Positions 1 through 8,173 of a stretch of 64,000 nt of DNA are shown here, piece after piece. The first letter of the stretch is position 1. The number at the start of each line of letters is the position of its first letter. The DNA lies in contig CBDIDO010000003.1 in NCBI GenBank assembly GCA_965277735.1, forward strand, positions 1,116,001 through 1,180,000, in the 5' to 3' direction. The DNA comes from RH-AL1 sp965277735 (GTDB taxonomy: Bacteria > Pseudomonadota > Alphaproteobacteria > Rhizobiales > Beijerinckiaceae). Below the pieces are notes generated by a model. The model was not told where the DNA came from, made no database searches, and saw only the letters and a program-made list of their open reading frames with translations. A program made the position numbers and the translations under genes.

Positions 1-320
1 ATGCCTTGGACGAGCCCCGGGCCCTGCTCGGGGTCGCCGGCGGCCGAATCATTGCCCATGATCCAAAGGCCCTTGACCCGATCCGGCGCGGCAAGCGCTA
101 TTTCGACGGCGAGGGCGGCACCATAGGACGTGCCAGCGAGAATGAAGTTTTTTGGCGCCTGATCGAGAATCGCCGTGACGCTTTCGGCCATCGTGTCGCG
201 TGGTGCGGCGATGACGTGCACGGTCAGGTGTCGCGCGAGTTGCGGCCGGACATCGGCATAGAGGCCATCGTCGCAAAACAGCGCGGGGATCAAGACGAGG
301 TCTTTTGGCATTTCAGGCAT
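1..320 (-). CDS. alpha/beta hydrolase, N-terminal part (cut by window edge)
   Basis: The reading frame runs from an ATG at 320 to the left edge without a stop (106 codons seen). AGGAG lies 7 bases before the start. The N-terminus has the short hydrophobic strand typical of alpha/beta hydrolases (LVLIPALFCDD). The nucleophile elbow is GTSYGA at about residues 68-73, so the catalytic Ser would be in GTSYG. The acid and His lie outside the window. The substrate cannot be told. The gene is separated from the next intact operon by gene debris. Family assignment is good; function is unassigned. Confidence 0.75.
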   Translation of the reverse strand, partial: MPEMPKDLVLIPALFCDDGLYADVRPQLARHLTVHVIAAPRDTMAESVTAILDQAPKNFILAGTSYGAALAVEIALAAPDRVKGLWIMGNDSAAGDPEQGPGLVQG

Positions 321-497
321 AAAAGCTCCTTTTATGTAACCGAGCGCAAAACAAGTTTGTCTGACCAACGCACCAAACACTCAAAGCGCCGCGATTAAAT
401 TTTGCGCGACTTTTGTGTCAGCTCGTTCATCGCGGTTGCCCGCAATCTGCGGGACCTCTGATAACGTCGCTTTATCACCTATGAGGACGAAGCAGCG

Positions 498-671
498 ATG
501 GCTGGACCGGACCGCCCTAAGCTACATCAAATCGTATCTTCTGCAGGCGGCCGCGCGTCCTATCGTTTCCTTGAGTTTTTCGCCGCGCAGATCCGGAATT
601 TCAACAAGCGGCGGCCCTACGCTCGCAACGTCGGGGACTTTATTTGGATGATCTGTCGGCGGCCGGCGTGA
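498..671 (+). pseudogene. tyrosine recombinase (phage-type integrase) N-terminal fragment
   Basis: A 57-codon frame from an ATG at 498 has the look of the SAM-like N-terminal domain of tyrosine integrases: residues 22-47 read RFLEFFAAQIRNFNKRRPYA and onward, the helix that normally precedes the core-binding region. It stops at 669-671. A neighbouring frame continues with YLDDLSAAGVIDYAR and then also stops, which suggests a frameshift. No catalytic domain (R..HxxR..Y) follows. This is a decayed remnant of an integrative element. Confidence 0.55.
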
Positions 672-677
672 TCGACT

Positions 678-1136
678 ATGCCCGCTGATGGACCAAGTCT
701 CGACCGCCTCCTGACTGCCTTGGACGTTACGCCTCACGCCTTCTCGGTTTGCCGGATTCAAGCTGGCTGGCGGATGACCTTTCCGGTTTTCAAGGTCATC
801 ACGGTGCACTTCGTTCTACAGGGGACGGGTCACCTAAGGGTCGGCGACGCCGAACCGCTCCTCTTTGCGCCGTCCAGCGTTCTCGTCGTCCCCGCTCTGC
901 AACCGCACTGGGTCGGTGATGCCGGGCCGGCAGCCGGTGTTGGGCCGGCGGCCGAGAAGTGCGACTTGATCGGCGATGGCTTGGTCGAATTCACAGCCGG
1001 AAATGGCAAAGGCGATACGTTGCTGCTCTGCGCGGCCGTTTCCGCGCCGCACGATGCGGCGCTGGGCCTGTTTGATCTCCTGCGCCGGCCAGTCGTCGAC
1101 GACCTCGCGGCCAGCGGCATCCCCGCGGTCGGCTAG
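678..1136 (+). pseudogene. AraC-family regulator, N-terminal cupin fragment
   Basis: The 152-residue frame begins with a stretch (SLDRLLTALDVTPHAFSVCR) and a following cupin-like pattern (FHFVL-type strand at VHFVLQGTGHLRVG, then PSSVLVVP) resembling the cupin_6 domain at the start of many AraC-type activators. It stops after about 150 residues, before any helix-turn-helix, and no AraC DNA-binding domain is found downstream. It begins 7 bases after the integrase fragment, in a zone of debris. It is probably a truncated regulator; the family call rests on pattern only. Confidence 0.5.
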
Positions 1137-1426
1137 GTACTTGCGCTATAGGCATCGCCAGCGCTCAACTTTGCAATGGTCCAGGACACAAAGCGGCACA
1201 CAAGACAGCGTGCCACCTTAGAGTTCGCAGCTCGGTCGCGATCGACAGTCAAACCCGCAGTCCGAGGCGCTGGCCGAAGCGCATCAAACGGGCGGTCTCG
1301 TCAGCGGCTGATAGATGGCAACCGCTTTGGTTCACCGCGCACACCGTCTGAGATGTGCAATTTCACCACTTAGTTGGAACGCAAGTTGCTTACCGATGTG
1401 AGCTACGACAAGCACGGAGGAAGCTA
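1137..1426. other. no gene recognised
   Basis: This 290-base stretch between the truncated regulator and the small gene at 1427 has only short frames without family resemblance or ribosome-binding sites. It looks like decayed intergenic DNA. Confidence 0.4.
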
Positions 1427-1636
1427 ATGATCTCACATGGTAAGCCTTCAAATTGTCTGCGTCTGCATCAACTCGACGTCAACCCGGATAAGAGCATCAG
1501 TCTAACCGAGATTGAAGGGCTGATCGCTCTATCTGCTTTTTTCATTAGAACTATCTCGGTTATTCTCACCGAGCTTAGAAAAAGCCCTAAGTGTCGCGCC
1601 GACGATCCGCTTGGTTCTGTTATTGGATGCTTTTAG
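1427..1636 (+). CDS. small hypothetical protein (69 aa)
   Basis: The ATG at 1427 is preceded by GGAGG with 6 bases of spacing, the best ribosome-binding site in this debris zone. The frame codes for 69 residues and has noticeably lower GC content than neighbouring genes. The middle (about residues 28-48) is hydrophobic (IEGLIALSAFFIRTISVIL), suggesting one membrane-associated helix. No family is recognised. The base composition and position beside an integrase fragment fit an acquired gene. It could be a chance frame. Confidence 0.35.
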   Translation: MISHGKPSNCLRLHQLDVNPDKSISLTEIEGLIALSAFFIRTISVILTELRKSPKCRADDPLGSVIGCF

Positions 1637-1768
1637 TCGAACGCACATATCAATACATCTAGTATTAGCGAAGCCGACCGATCAAGACTAGACTGCTCAG
1701 ACCTGATCGACCATTTAATTTAAGAAGAGCGGACCGTGATTAACGGCGGCTGGGTTTTATTTCGTTTA

Positions 1769-2890
1769 CTATGCGAGCAGCTTAAGAAGCGCCTCAAGTT
1801 CGTGGGCGGTGCTTCCCGCGACCAGTCGATGAACGAAAGGCAGCGCAGCCTGCATCCCGCGCGTCAAGGGCTCGAAGCCGACCATCGAGGCATGGGGATT
1901 GACCCATATGATCTGCTTGGCAAGCCGGCGGAGGCGCTGCATCTGCGTTCCCAGCAGACTAATATCGCCGCGCTCCCAACCGTCGGACGCAAGCACGATC
2001 TTTGCGCCGCGTGCCATTCCGCGGTGGCCCCATATGTCAAGAAAGGCCTTAACCTGATCGCCGAGACGTGTGCCGCCAGACCAATCGGGTATAGCGGCGG
2101 ACGCGGCTACGATCGCGTCCTCGGCGTCACCGCTGCGCAGGTAGGACGTAACGCGAGTCAATCGCGTGCCGATCGTGAAGACCTCCGTGTGGTGAGGCGC
2201 ACAGCGATGCGCGGCATAGGCCAATCGCATCAGGCCGCCGGCGTATGGGGACATCGATCCACTAACGTCAAGCAGGAGCACGCGGCGCCGAGGTTTAGCG
2301 CTGCGTTGCCGGCGGTGCAGCACGTCCGGCTCGCCGCCCCGTCTAAGAGCTGCGCGGACGGTCGCCCGCATGTCGAGCCGACCCGCGCGTGCTCGCACGT
2401 GGCGGCGGCTTGGGCGGAGGGCGACCTTGCCACGCATACTTGCGATCAGCGCATAGACCTGACGCTTCTCCTCTTCACTGAGTCGCGCGAGGTTGCGAAA
2501 CCGCAACCGCTCCTCCGGGCTCGTTGCACCGATGTCGATCTCGCGCTGATCTTCGGAGGCTCCTCGAGGTCGCGCGGTGGCGCTGCCAGGTAGCATGGGG
2601 GGCGCCTCGGGATCGGGCTGGATGATCTGCTCGTTGAGATCGCCGTGAAGGAAGAAGCGGGCGAAGCAGCGTTCGAACACCGGAAGGTCCTGCGCGCGTC
2701 CGCAGAGGGTTACGCGCGAGCAGATGTAAAGAGGCGACAAGCCTTGCGCATTCAAATGGCCGAGCGCCTCGAAGAGCATAGCCACGCGTGACATGTCGAT
2801 ACGCATGCCGGCCTGACGGCAGATGTCGACGAAAGCGAGGAGGCGATCACCGGCAATGCGAAAGACATCGACGTCGGCCCTCACGCTCAC
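1769..2890 (-). CDS. coxE: CoxE-like VWA domain protein
   Basis: This 373-residue protein has a C-terminal von Willebrand A domain with the MIDAS elements DVSGSMS, GGTRL (Thr) and SDGWERGD (Asp) in order. The N-terminal half resembles CoxE proteins, which act with the MoxR ATPase CoxD in inserting or maturing the metal cofactor of molybdenum hydroxylases (family knowledge). Its start overlaps the stop of the ATPase gene by 4 bases, so the two are translationally coupled. It is the last gene of the Mo-hydroxylase operon. No signal peptide is visible, so it is cytoplasmic or peripheral. Confidence 0.87.
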   Translation of the reverse strand: MSVRADVDVFRIAGDRLLAFVDICRQAGMRIDMSRVAMLFEALGHLNAQGLSPLYICSRVTLCGRAQDLPVFERCFARFFLHGDLNEQIIQPDPEAPPMLPGSATARPRGASEDQREIDIGATSPEERLRFRNLARLSEEEKRQVYALIASMRGKVALRPSRRHVRARAGRLDMRATVRAALRRGGEPDVLHRRQRSAKPRRRVLLLDVSGSMSPYAGGLMRLAYAAHRCAPHHTEVFTIGTRLTRVTSYLRSGDAEDAIVAASAAIPDWSGGTRLGDQVKAFLDIWGHRGMARGAKIVLASDGWERGDISLLGTQMQRLRRLAKQIIWVNPHASMVGFEPLTRGMQAALPFVHRLVAGSTAHELEALLKLLA

Positions 2891-3780
2891 GCGCCCGCGT
2901 CTGCCAGCGTGAAACTCGAGCGGATGCGTAGCTGGTCCTCGTGATACTTGACGACTGTGCCGAGCGTCAGCTCGAAGGTTGCCTCGTCGAGTTTAGTAGC
3001 GCCGAGGGCCGCGAGCGCCTCGGCCCAGTCTATCGTTTCAGAAACACCGGGCGGCTTAAGCAGGCCCTCGCCACGCAGGCGCCCGACGGTCGCGACGATC
3101 TGCATCGCCAAATCTTTCGGGATCGCAGGAAAGCGAGCCTGCAACACCGCAAGCTCGCGTTCCGCCGAAGGATGGTCCAGCCAGTGGAACAGGCAGCGCC
3201 GCTTCAAAGCATCGTGCACTTCGCGGGTGCGGTTGGAGGTCAGCACAGTGAACGGAGGCTCGGCGGCTGCGATCCGCCCCAGCTCGGGAATCGTGATGGA
3301 GAACTCCGACAACGCCTCGAGGAGAAAGGCCTCAAATTCATCGTCGGCGCGGTCGACCTCATCGATGAGCAACACCGACGGAGAGGTTTCGAAGGACTGC
3401 AAAATGGGGCGCGATAGAAGGAAACGACGATCGTAGAGGCGTGCCTCGACCTCGCTACGACCTTCTGCTGTCGTGGTCTCCGCCGCGCGCACGTGCAAAA
3501 GCTGACGCTGGAAGTCCCAGCTGTAGAGGGCCTCGGACGCATCAAGCCCCTCGTAGCATTGCAGCCGAAACAGCCGACGATCGAGGGCCTGAGCGACCGC
3601 GCGCGCCAGGGCGGTTTTACCAGCACCCGGTTCGCCCTCGAGCATGAGTGGCCGCTGCATCTTGAGCGCCAGAAAGGCGGCGGTCGCGACAGCGTCGTCG
3701 GCAAGGTATCCAACACCGGCGAGAAGACCGCGGAATGCCGCAGGCGTGTCCGGGAGGTTTACAGATGCGCCGTTCGTCAA
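2887..3780 (-). CDS. coxD: CoxD-like MoxR AAA+ ATPase
   Basis: The protein carries Walker A GEPGAGKTAL, Walker B LLIDEVDRAD and sensor/arginine-finger region TSNRTREVHDALKRR, all typical of MoxR-type AAA+ ATPases. CoxD members remodel the active site of molybdenum hydroxylases together with CoxE (family knowledge). A TTG at 3780 overlaps the TGA of the iron-sulphur subunit gene (TTGA) and gives a 297-residue product of normal length. An in-frame ATG further upstream (3867) would lie 90 bases inside that gene and is less likely. The context (hydroxylase subunits before it, VWA gene after it) supports a maturation role. Confidence 0.85.
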   Translation of the reverse strand: MTNGASVNLPDTPAAFRGLLAGVGYLADDAVATAAFLALKMQRPLMLEGEPGAGKTALARAVAQALDRRLFRLQCYEGLDASEALYSWDFQRQLLHVRAAETTTAEGRSEVEARLYDRRFLLSRPILQSFETSPSVLLIDEVDRADDEFEAFLLEALSEFSITIPELGRIAAAEPPFTVLTSNRTREVHDALKRRCLFHWLDHPSAERELAVLQARFPAIPKDLAMQIVATVGRLRGEGLLKPPGVSETIDWAEALAALGATKLDEATFELTLGTVVKYHEDQLRIRSSFTLADAGA

Positions 3781-4352
3781 GCGGGCTCTGCCCGCAGCTC
3801 CTCGGCCGCCTGCATCTGCTCGGCAGCCCGCATCGCTGCATCGACGATATGCTGATAGCCGGTACAACGACAGAGGTTTCCCGAGATCGCCATGCGGATT
3901 TCCTCTCGCGTCGGGTGCGGATTCTGCGCGAGGAAGCCTTTAAGCACCATGAGCATGCCTGGTGTACAAAAGCCGCATTGCAGCGCATGGCATTTGTGAA
4001 ATTCCTGCTGCAGCGGATGCAGATCGACCGCACGGCTTCCCATCGCATCGAGCGGCTTATAAACGTTGGCGAGGCTCTGTGTGGTGATATGCTCGATCGG
4101 CGACAGGCGGTGGTGCGACAGGCTCTCGACGGTCAAAACGGCGCCGCCGTCCGCCTGAAGCGCCAGCACGTTGCAAGACTTCACAGTCTGTCCGTCAAGT
4201 TCGACAGCGCAACATCCGCATCGCGCCTCATAGCAGCCGGCATGGGTGCCCGTCAGATTTGCCACGTCGCGAATGAACTCGATAAGCAAGGTGCGCTCGT
4301 CGACGTCCCCGGAGACCATTCGACCGTTCACGTTGATCGTGATTTTGGGCAT
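3777..4352 (-). CDS. molybdenum hydroxylase small subunit, 2x[2Fe-2S] (CoxS-like)
   Basis: At 191 residues this is the electron-transfer subunit of a xanthine-dehydrogenase-family enzyme. The plant-type cluster motif is GCYEARCGCC with a later SC; the C-terminal cluster uses QCGFCTPGM and GNLCRCTGYQ. It passes electrons from the Mo site of the large subunit to FAD in the medium subunit. About 25 residues between the two cluster domains (SLANVYKPLDAMG region) are longer than in many homologues. It lies 3 bases after the FAD subunit gene and overlaps the MoxR gene. The substrate of the complex is unknown. Confidence 0.93.
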   Translation of the reverse strand: MPKITINVNGRMVSGDVDERTLLIEFIRDVANLTGTHAGCYEARCGCCAVELDGQTVKSCNVLALQADGGAVLTVESLSHHRLSPIEHITTQSLANVYKPLDAMGSRAVDLHPLQQEFHKCHALQCGFCTPGMLMVLKGFLAQNPHPTREEIRMAISGNLCRCTGYQHIVDAAMRAAEQMQAAEELRAEPA

Positions 4353-4355
4353 TAT

Positions 4356-5222
4356 CTATATTCCCGTCGTAGCGAACACGCGCGTCAAGGCACGCGCGAC
4401 CAAGGAGATCACCAACTCGGCTTGATAGGATTTCTGGCGCGTATCGCGTTTGTTTGGCGGCATCAACTCGTCGGCCGCGGCGCGCGAGATCGTTTTCACG
4501 TCCACTTCCTTGGGTTTAGTGCCAAGCAATTCGCGCGTGATCGTTGTCGCAACGCTAGGCGCCTTCGCGAGAGCGCCAGCAACGAGACGCAGATCGTCGA
4601 TGCTACCATCGTCATCAAGCTTAACGCCGCAGCAGACTGTCACGACCGCAGCTTCGAAAACACGATGACGAAACTTCTCGAAAGCCATAGCATCGAAGCG
4701 TTCAGGCGGCGGCATAGTGATCGAGAGCAGAAGATCGGATGGCTGTAAGGACGTGCCGCCAGCTGTCTCGAAGAAGTCCACCGCCCGGATCTGGCGAGAC
4801 TCGCCGGCTCCGGCGACGGTGAGGATAGCATCGGATGCTACGACCAGCGTGGGCATGTCGTAACGGGGATTGGCATCGCACAACGCGCCTCCGATTGTGC
4901 CGAGACTCCGAACCGACCGGTCAGCCAGGTTGCCCGCCACTGCAGCGATTTCGGCCTGCCAGCCAGGTAGCGACGCCTCTGCAAGGGTTGCGTAGGTGGT
5001 CGCCGCACCAATCTCTAGCCGGTCGTCATCCGTCTGTTTAATCCCTTTCATGCCGGGAAGCGCCGCGATGGACATCAAACGTTCTGGCCGCGCGATGCGG
5101 TCTTTCATCCACAAGAGCAGGCTTTGGCCTCCGGCGATGACGCGAGCCTGGCGCTCGCTTTCACCAAGCAAAACCATGGCATCCGAGAGCTCTGAGGGAC
5201 GGTGATAGGTAAACGGCGTCAA
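4356..5222 (-). CDS. molybdenum hydroxylase FAD-binding medium subunit (CoxM-like)
   Basis: This is the FAD-binding subunit of the xanthine dehydrogenase family. Visible marks are AGGQSLLLWMK (FAD pyrophosphate loop), RSLGTIGGALCDANP and the C-terminal CO-dehydrogenase-flavoprotein-like domain. Members usually start directly before a FxYHRP motif, which favours the TTG at 5222; it overlaps the stop of the large-subunit gene as TTGA and gives 288 residues. An ATG at 5261 in the same frame would add 13 residues inside the upstream gene. The protein forms a heterotrimer with the products of the flanking genes. Confidence 0.9.
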   Translation of the reverse strand: MTPFTYHRPSELSDAMVLLGESERQARVIAGGQSLLLWMKDRIARPERLMSIAALPGMKGIKQTDDDRLEIGAATTYATLAEASLPGWQAEIAAVAGNLADRSVRSLGTIGGALCDANPRYDMPTLVVASDAILTVAGAGESRQIRAVDFFETAGGTSLQPSDLLLSITMPPPERFDAMAFEKFRHRVFEAAVVTVCCGVKLDDDGSIDDLRLVAGALAKAPSVATTITRELLGTKPKEVDVKTISRAAADELMPPNKRDTRQKSYQAELVISLVARALTRVFATTGI

Positions 5223-7708
5223 AAGAACATCTCCATGCCGTCGTTGGTCGACTTCGGCCAAGCCATATGGTCGAGTGGGCCAGCATAGTCGGGCATGTCG
5301 TCTGGAAAACGAAAGCTTTCCATGCCGCGACGCTCCTTCTCACGAAGAGCGAGCAATATGCGATCGGCGGTGATTGGCAGTGCCGTGAAGCGCACGCCGG
5401 TAGCATGAGCCAGCGCGTTGCCCAGTACGGCCGGCACAGGTCCGGTGCCGCTTTCGCCAGCTCCTTTCTGGCCGCCCGGAATGGTGCGCGACGGCGCAGG
5501 GATCTCGAAACACTTGTCGAGTTCTGGCATGTCTGCCGCCAGCGGCGCCTTGTACTCCGAAAAGGTCGCATTCAGCATATGGCCTTGCGCGTCGTAAACG
5601 TAGTCCTCGCCGGTAGCCATTCCAACGCCCATCAGGAAGCCACCCTGGTGTTGGCCTTCGACGATAAGTGGGTTGATGACGACCCCGGTGTCATGGACCA
5701 TAACGTAGGAGAGGATCGTCATGCGCCCCGTCTCCGGGCAGACCTTGATGTGCGCGGCATGTGCCGCGCCGGCATACGTCACCGAGAAGTTTCCTGAACC
5801 GTCGTGGCCCTCGCGGTCAGTCGGCGTGTCGTATGTCGCCGTGGTCTCTAGCGTCGGCTCGAAGCCAGGCGGCAGCTGGTGGGTGCGATAAGCCGCGAAG
5901 CCGGCGAGATTTTCGAGGTAAAGCCCGGTGTCGGAAAGCCCGCGGACGAACACCTTATCCCCGCCGGTCTCAAGGTCTTGCGGATCTGCCTCGAGGACGT
6001 GGGCAGCAATTGCGACGATCTTCTCGCGCAGGCGTTCGGCCGCGGTGCGACAGGCGGTGCCGAGCAGCGCGGCAGCTCGGCTTGCGTAAGTACCGAGGCC
6101 GAACGGCGCGTTTGCAGTATCGGCGGGTGCGAGAAATATCTTCTCGAACCCCACTCCAAGAACGTCGGAAACGATCTGCGACAGAAATGTCGCGTGGCCC
6201 TGTCCGTGCGTGACGTCTGAGGAGAAGATGGTGACAGTACCGTCCGTCTCGAGCCGCAAGCGGATGGCGGATAGGTCGGTGTCAAACGAGGGATGACGGC
6301 AGCTGGTGTACTTCATAGAGACCGCCATGCCGACGCCTTCGAAGGGCGCCTTATTCTTCCGCTTCTCGACCCAGCCGATCTCCTCGGCGGCCTTGTGCAG
6401 GCACTCGTCGATTGAGGTCGAGTCGACCACTTGCCCGATCGGTGTCTTGTAAGGGCACTGATCTCGCTTGATGGTATTCTTCGTACGCACTTCGAGCGGA
6501 TCGAGACCGAGTTTTTCGGCGGCCATGTCGACAAGTTGTTCTTTCGCCCAGATAATTTGCGGAATACCGAAGCCACGCAATGCACCGCCTGGCGCGGTGT
6601 TGGTGTGGACGATATCGCCGTCGATGAAGAGATTCGGAATCGGATACGGCAGCAGGCCGACATTCGTGCCGATATGCACGACTTGGTTGCCCCAGTAGGT
6701 CAGCGCACCTGAGTCCTGTATGATGTAATCGCGGTATCCGGTGATCGTACCGTCTTTTTTCAAGAAGAGTTCGGCGTGACGGATCTGACCATTGCGCGCG
6801 GTGCCACAGCGGAACACTTCAGGACGGCTTAACACTAGATGCACAGGGCGCCCAAGACGCATCGAGAAGATCGATGCGATGACCTCGTGCGCGAACATCT
6901 GCACCTTGGATCCAAAGCCCGCGCCAACCTCGGGAGCGACGATGCGCACTTTGTTGCGCGGGATTTGCAGCGCATCGGCGAGGCCGTCGCGCAGCATGAA
7001 AACAGACTGCGTCGACGAATAGACGGTTAGCACGCCTGTGAAGCTGTCATAGTTCGCGATGCACCCATGCGGATCGAGTGCGGCTCCGGCCTGGCGGTTG
7101 GAGACGAACCGCTGGCGTACGACAACGTCGGCTCCTGCCTCCGCCGCCTCGATGTCGCCGATACGCACGCGGTAGCGGTCGAAAATGTTACCGTCTCCGA
7201 ATTCGTAGTTGATGCCTTCCTGCAAAAGCGGCGCATCGGGCTGAATTGCTCTCTCTGCGTCGATGACCACCTCAAGCGGCTCGTAATCGACCTTGATCGC
7301 CTCCATCGCATCTAGGGCTTGGTACTTGGTCTCGGCGACGACCGCAGCAACTTCGTGTCCTTCATAGACGACCTTATCGATGGCAAACGGAAAATGGTCG
7401 CCGACAAGCAGGTCCTGCATGAGGTCGCCCCACGGCTTCACCTTGCCGACCAACTCGCGGCCGGCCAGAACACCATGGACGCCGGGCATGCCGGCAGCGG
7501 CAGACGTGTCGACCTTAATGCGCGCATGGGCGTGGCTGCTGCGTAAGATCTTGGCGTAGAGCATCCCAGGCAGCTTTAGGTCGTCGATGAAGCGCGCGGT
7601 TCCGGTAAGAAGCGCAAGATCCTCGGTGCGCGGCACCGATTGCCCCACGAGGTTACCGGGCTTGACGCCCTTCTCCTTCGGCGGCGTCGGCGGATTATGC
7701 GTATTCAT
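5219..7708 (-). CDS. molybdenum hydroxylase large subunit (xanthine dehydrogenase family)
   Basis: This 829-residue protein is the molybdopterin-binding catalytic subunit. It has the cofactor loop GAGFGSK, the substrate-loop GGALRGFG and the catalytic Glu region GAGESGTGP near the C-terminus. The AYxCSFR loop of genuine CO dehydrogenase is absent, so it is a hydroxylase of an aromatic, heterocyclic or aldehyde-type substrate and not a CO oxidiser. The ATG at 7708 gives a normal length; upstream frame sequence overlaps the SCP2-like gene. The neighbouring dioxygenase operon suggests that it hydroxylates a ring before cleavage (inference). Confidence 0.92.
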   Translation of the reverse strand: MNTHNPPTPPKEKGVKPGNLVGQSVPRTEDLALLTGTARFIDDLKLPGMLYAKILRSSHAHARIKVDTSAAAGMPGVHGVLAGRELVGKVKPWGDLMQDLLVGDHFPFAIDKVVYEGHEVAAVVAETKYQALDAMEAIKVDYEPLEVVIDAERAIQPDAPLLQEGINYEFGDGNIFDRYRVRIGDIEAAEAGADVVVRQRFVSNRQAGAALDPHGCIANYDSFTGVLTVYSSTQSVFMLRDGLADALQIPRNKVRIVAPEVGAGFGSKVQMFAHEVIASIFSMRLGRPVHLVLSRPEVFRCGTARNGQIRHAELFLKKDGTITGYRDYIIQDSGALTYWGNQVVHIGTNVGLLPYPIPNLFIDGDIVHTNTAPGGALRGFGIPQIIWAKEQLVDMAAEKLGLDPLEVRTKNTIKRDQCPYKTPIGQVVDSTSIDECLHKAAEEIGWVEKRKNKAPFEGVGMAVSMKYTSCRHPSFDTDLSAIRLRLETDGTVTIFSSDVTHGQGHATFLSQIVSDVLGVGFEKIFLAPADTANAPFGLGTYASRAAALLGTACRTAAERLREKIVAIAAHVLEADPQDLETGGDKVFVRGLSDTGLYLENLAGFAAYRTHQLPPGFEPTLETTATYDTPTDREGHDGSGNFSVTYAGAAHAAHIKVCPETGRMTILSYVMVHDTGVVINPLIVEGQHQGGFLMGVGMATGEDYVYDAQGHMLNATFSEYKAPLAADMPELDKCFEIPAPSRTIPGGQKGAGESGTGPVPAVLGNALAHATGVRFTALPITADRILLALREKERRGMESFRFPDDMPDYAGPLDHMAWPKSTNDGMEMFF

Positions 7709-7718
7709 GTCGACGCCT

Positions 7719-8114
7719 CTACCAGGTGAGATACGAAATCGCCGCCAGCATACGACGCCGTTCTGTCTCGTTCCCTCGCACCTTGATACGGCCCGCGATG
7801 AGTTCGATCGCAGCGGTGGACTCGTCGTAGTAGATCCGCTGCATCGTCTCCGCGAGCATGATCGAAAGAATGCGAGGCTCTTTTGGTAGGCCTGCTGCAA
7901 CGCTCTGCACTCGGCCCTCGTCTATCATTACAGTGTAATCTTTTTGGATGTCCGGCATACGAACGACCATCGGCCAATTCTTCCAGGTTCGCACCGCTGT
8001 CACGGTGTCCTTGTTGGGGTTCCATTTCCGATCATAATATTGGTCAAGGACCTGCAACATGAACTCTGTCGTGGTCGCTTCAGGCTTCGCAAGATATTCG
8101 ACGTTGGGGCGCAT
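7719..8114 (-). CDS. SCP2-like sterol-carrier domain protein
   Basis: This 131-residue protein ends in an SCP2-type fold pattern: DYTVMIDEGRVQSV, a middle strand RILSIMLAETMQRIY, and the closing IAGRIKVRGNETERRRML, which matches the usual G-x-L/I-K-V-x-G turn. Such domains bind hydrophobic ligands. It lies 10 bases before the large hydroxylase subunit and 60 bases after the permease gene, all on one strand, so it is part of the same transcript. A role in presenting a hydrophobic substrate to the hydroxylase is an inference. Confidence 0.65.
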   Translation of the reverse strand: MRPNVEYLAKPEATTTEFMLQVLDQYYDRKWNPNKDTVTAVRTWKNWPMVVRMPDIQKDYTVMIDEGRVQSVAAGLPKEPRILSIMLAETMQRIYYDESTAAIELIAGRIKVRGNETERRRMLAAISYLTW

Positions 8115-8173
8115 GCCGGCCTCTTCGCTGGTGGTGGGTGATGGGACGGCGATCGCCCCGTCCCGTCAAAGGT

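Noticed and set aside
1736..2593. Long plus-strand open frame antisense to the CoxE-like gene
   Set aside because: No family resemblance; it is the shadow of a well-supported VWA protein gene on the other strand, and GC-rich DNA makes such frames common.
1769..7708. Annotation of the hydroxylase as aerobic CO dehydrogenase (coxMSL)
   Set aside because: Large subunit lacks the AYxCSFR active-site loop and has GALRGFG, as in other xanthine-dehydrogenase-family enzymes.
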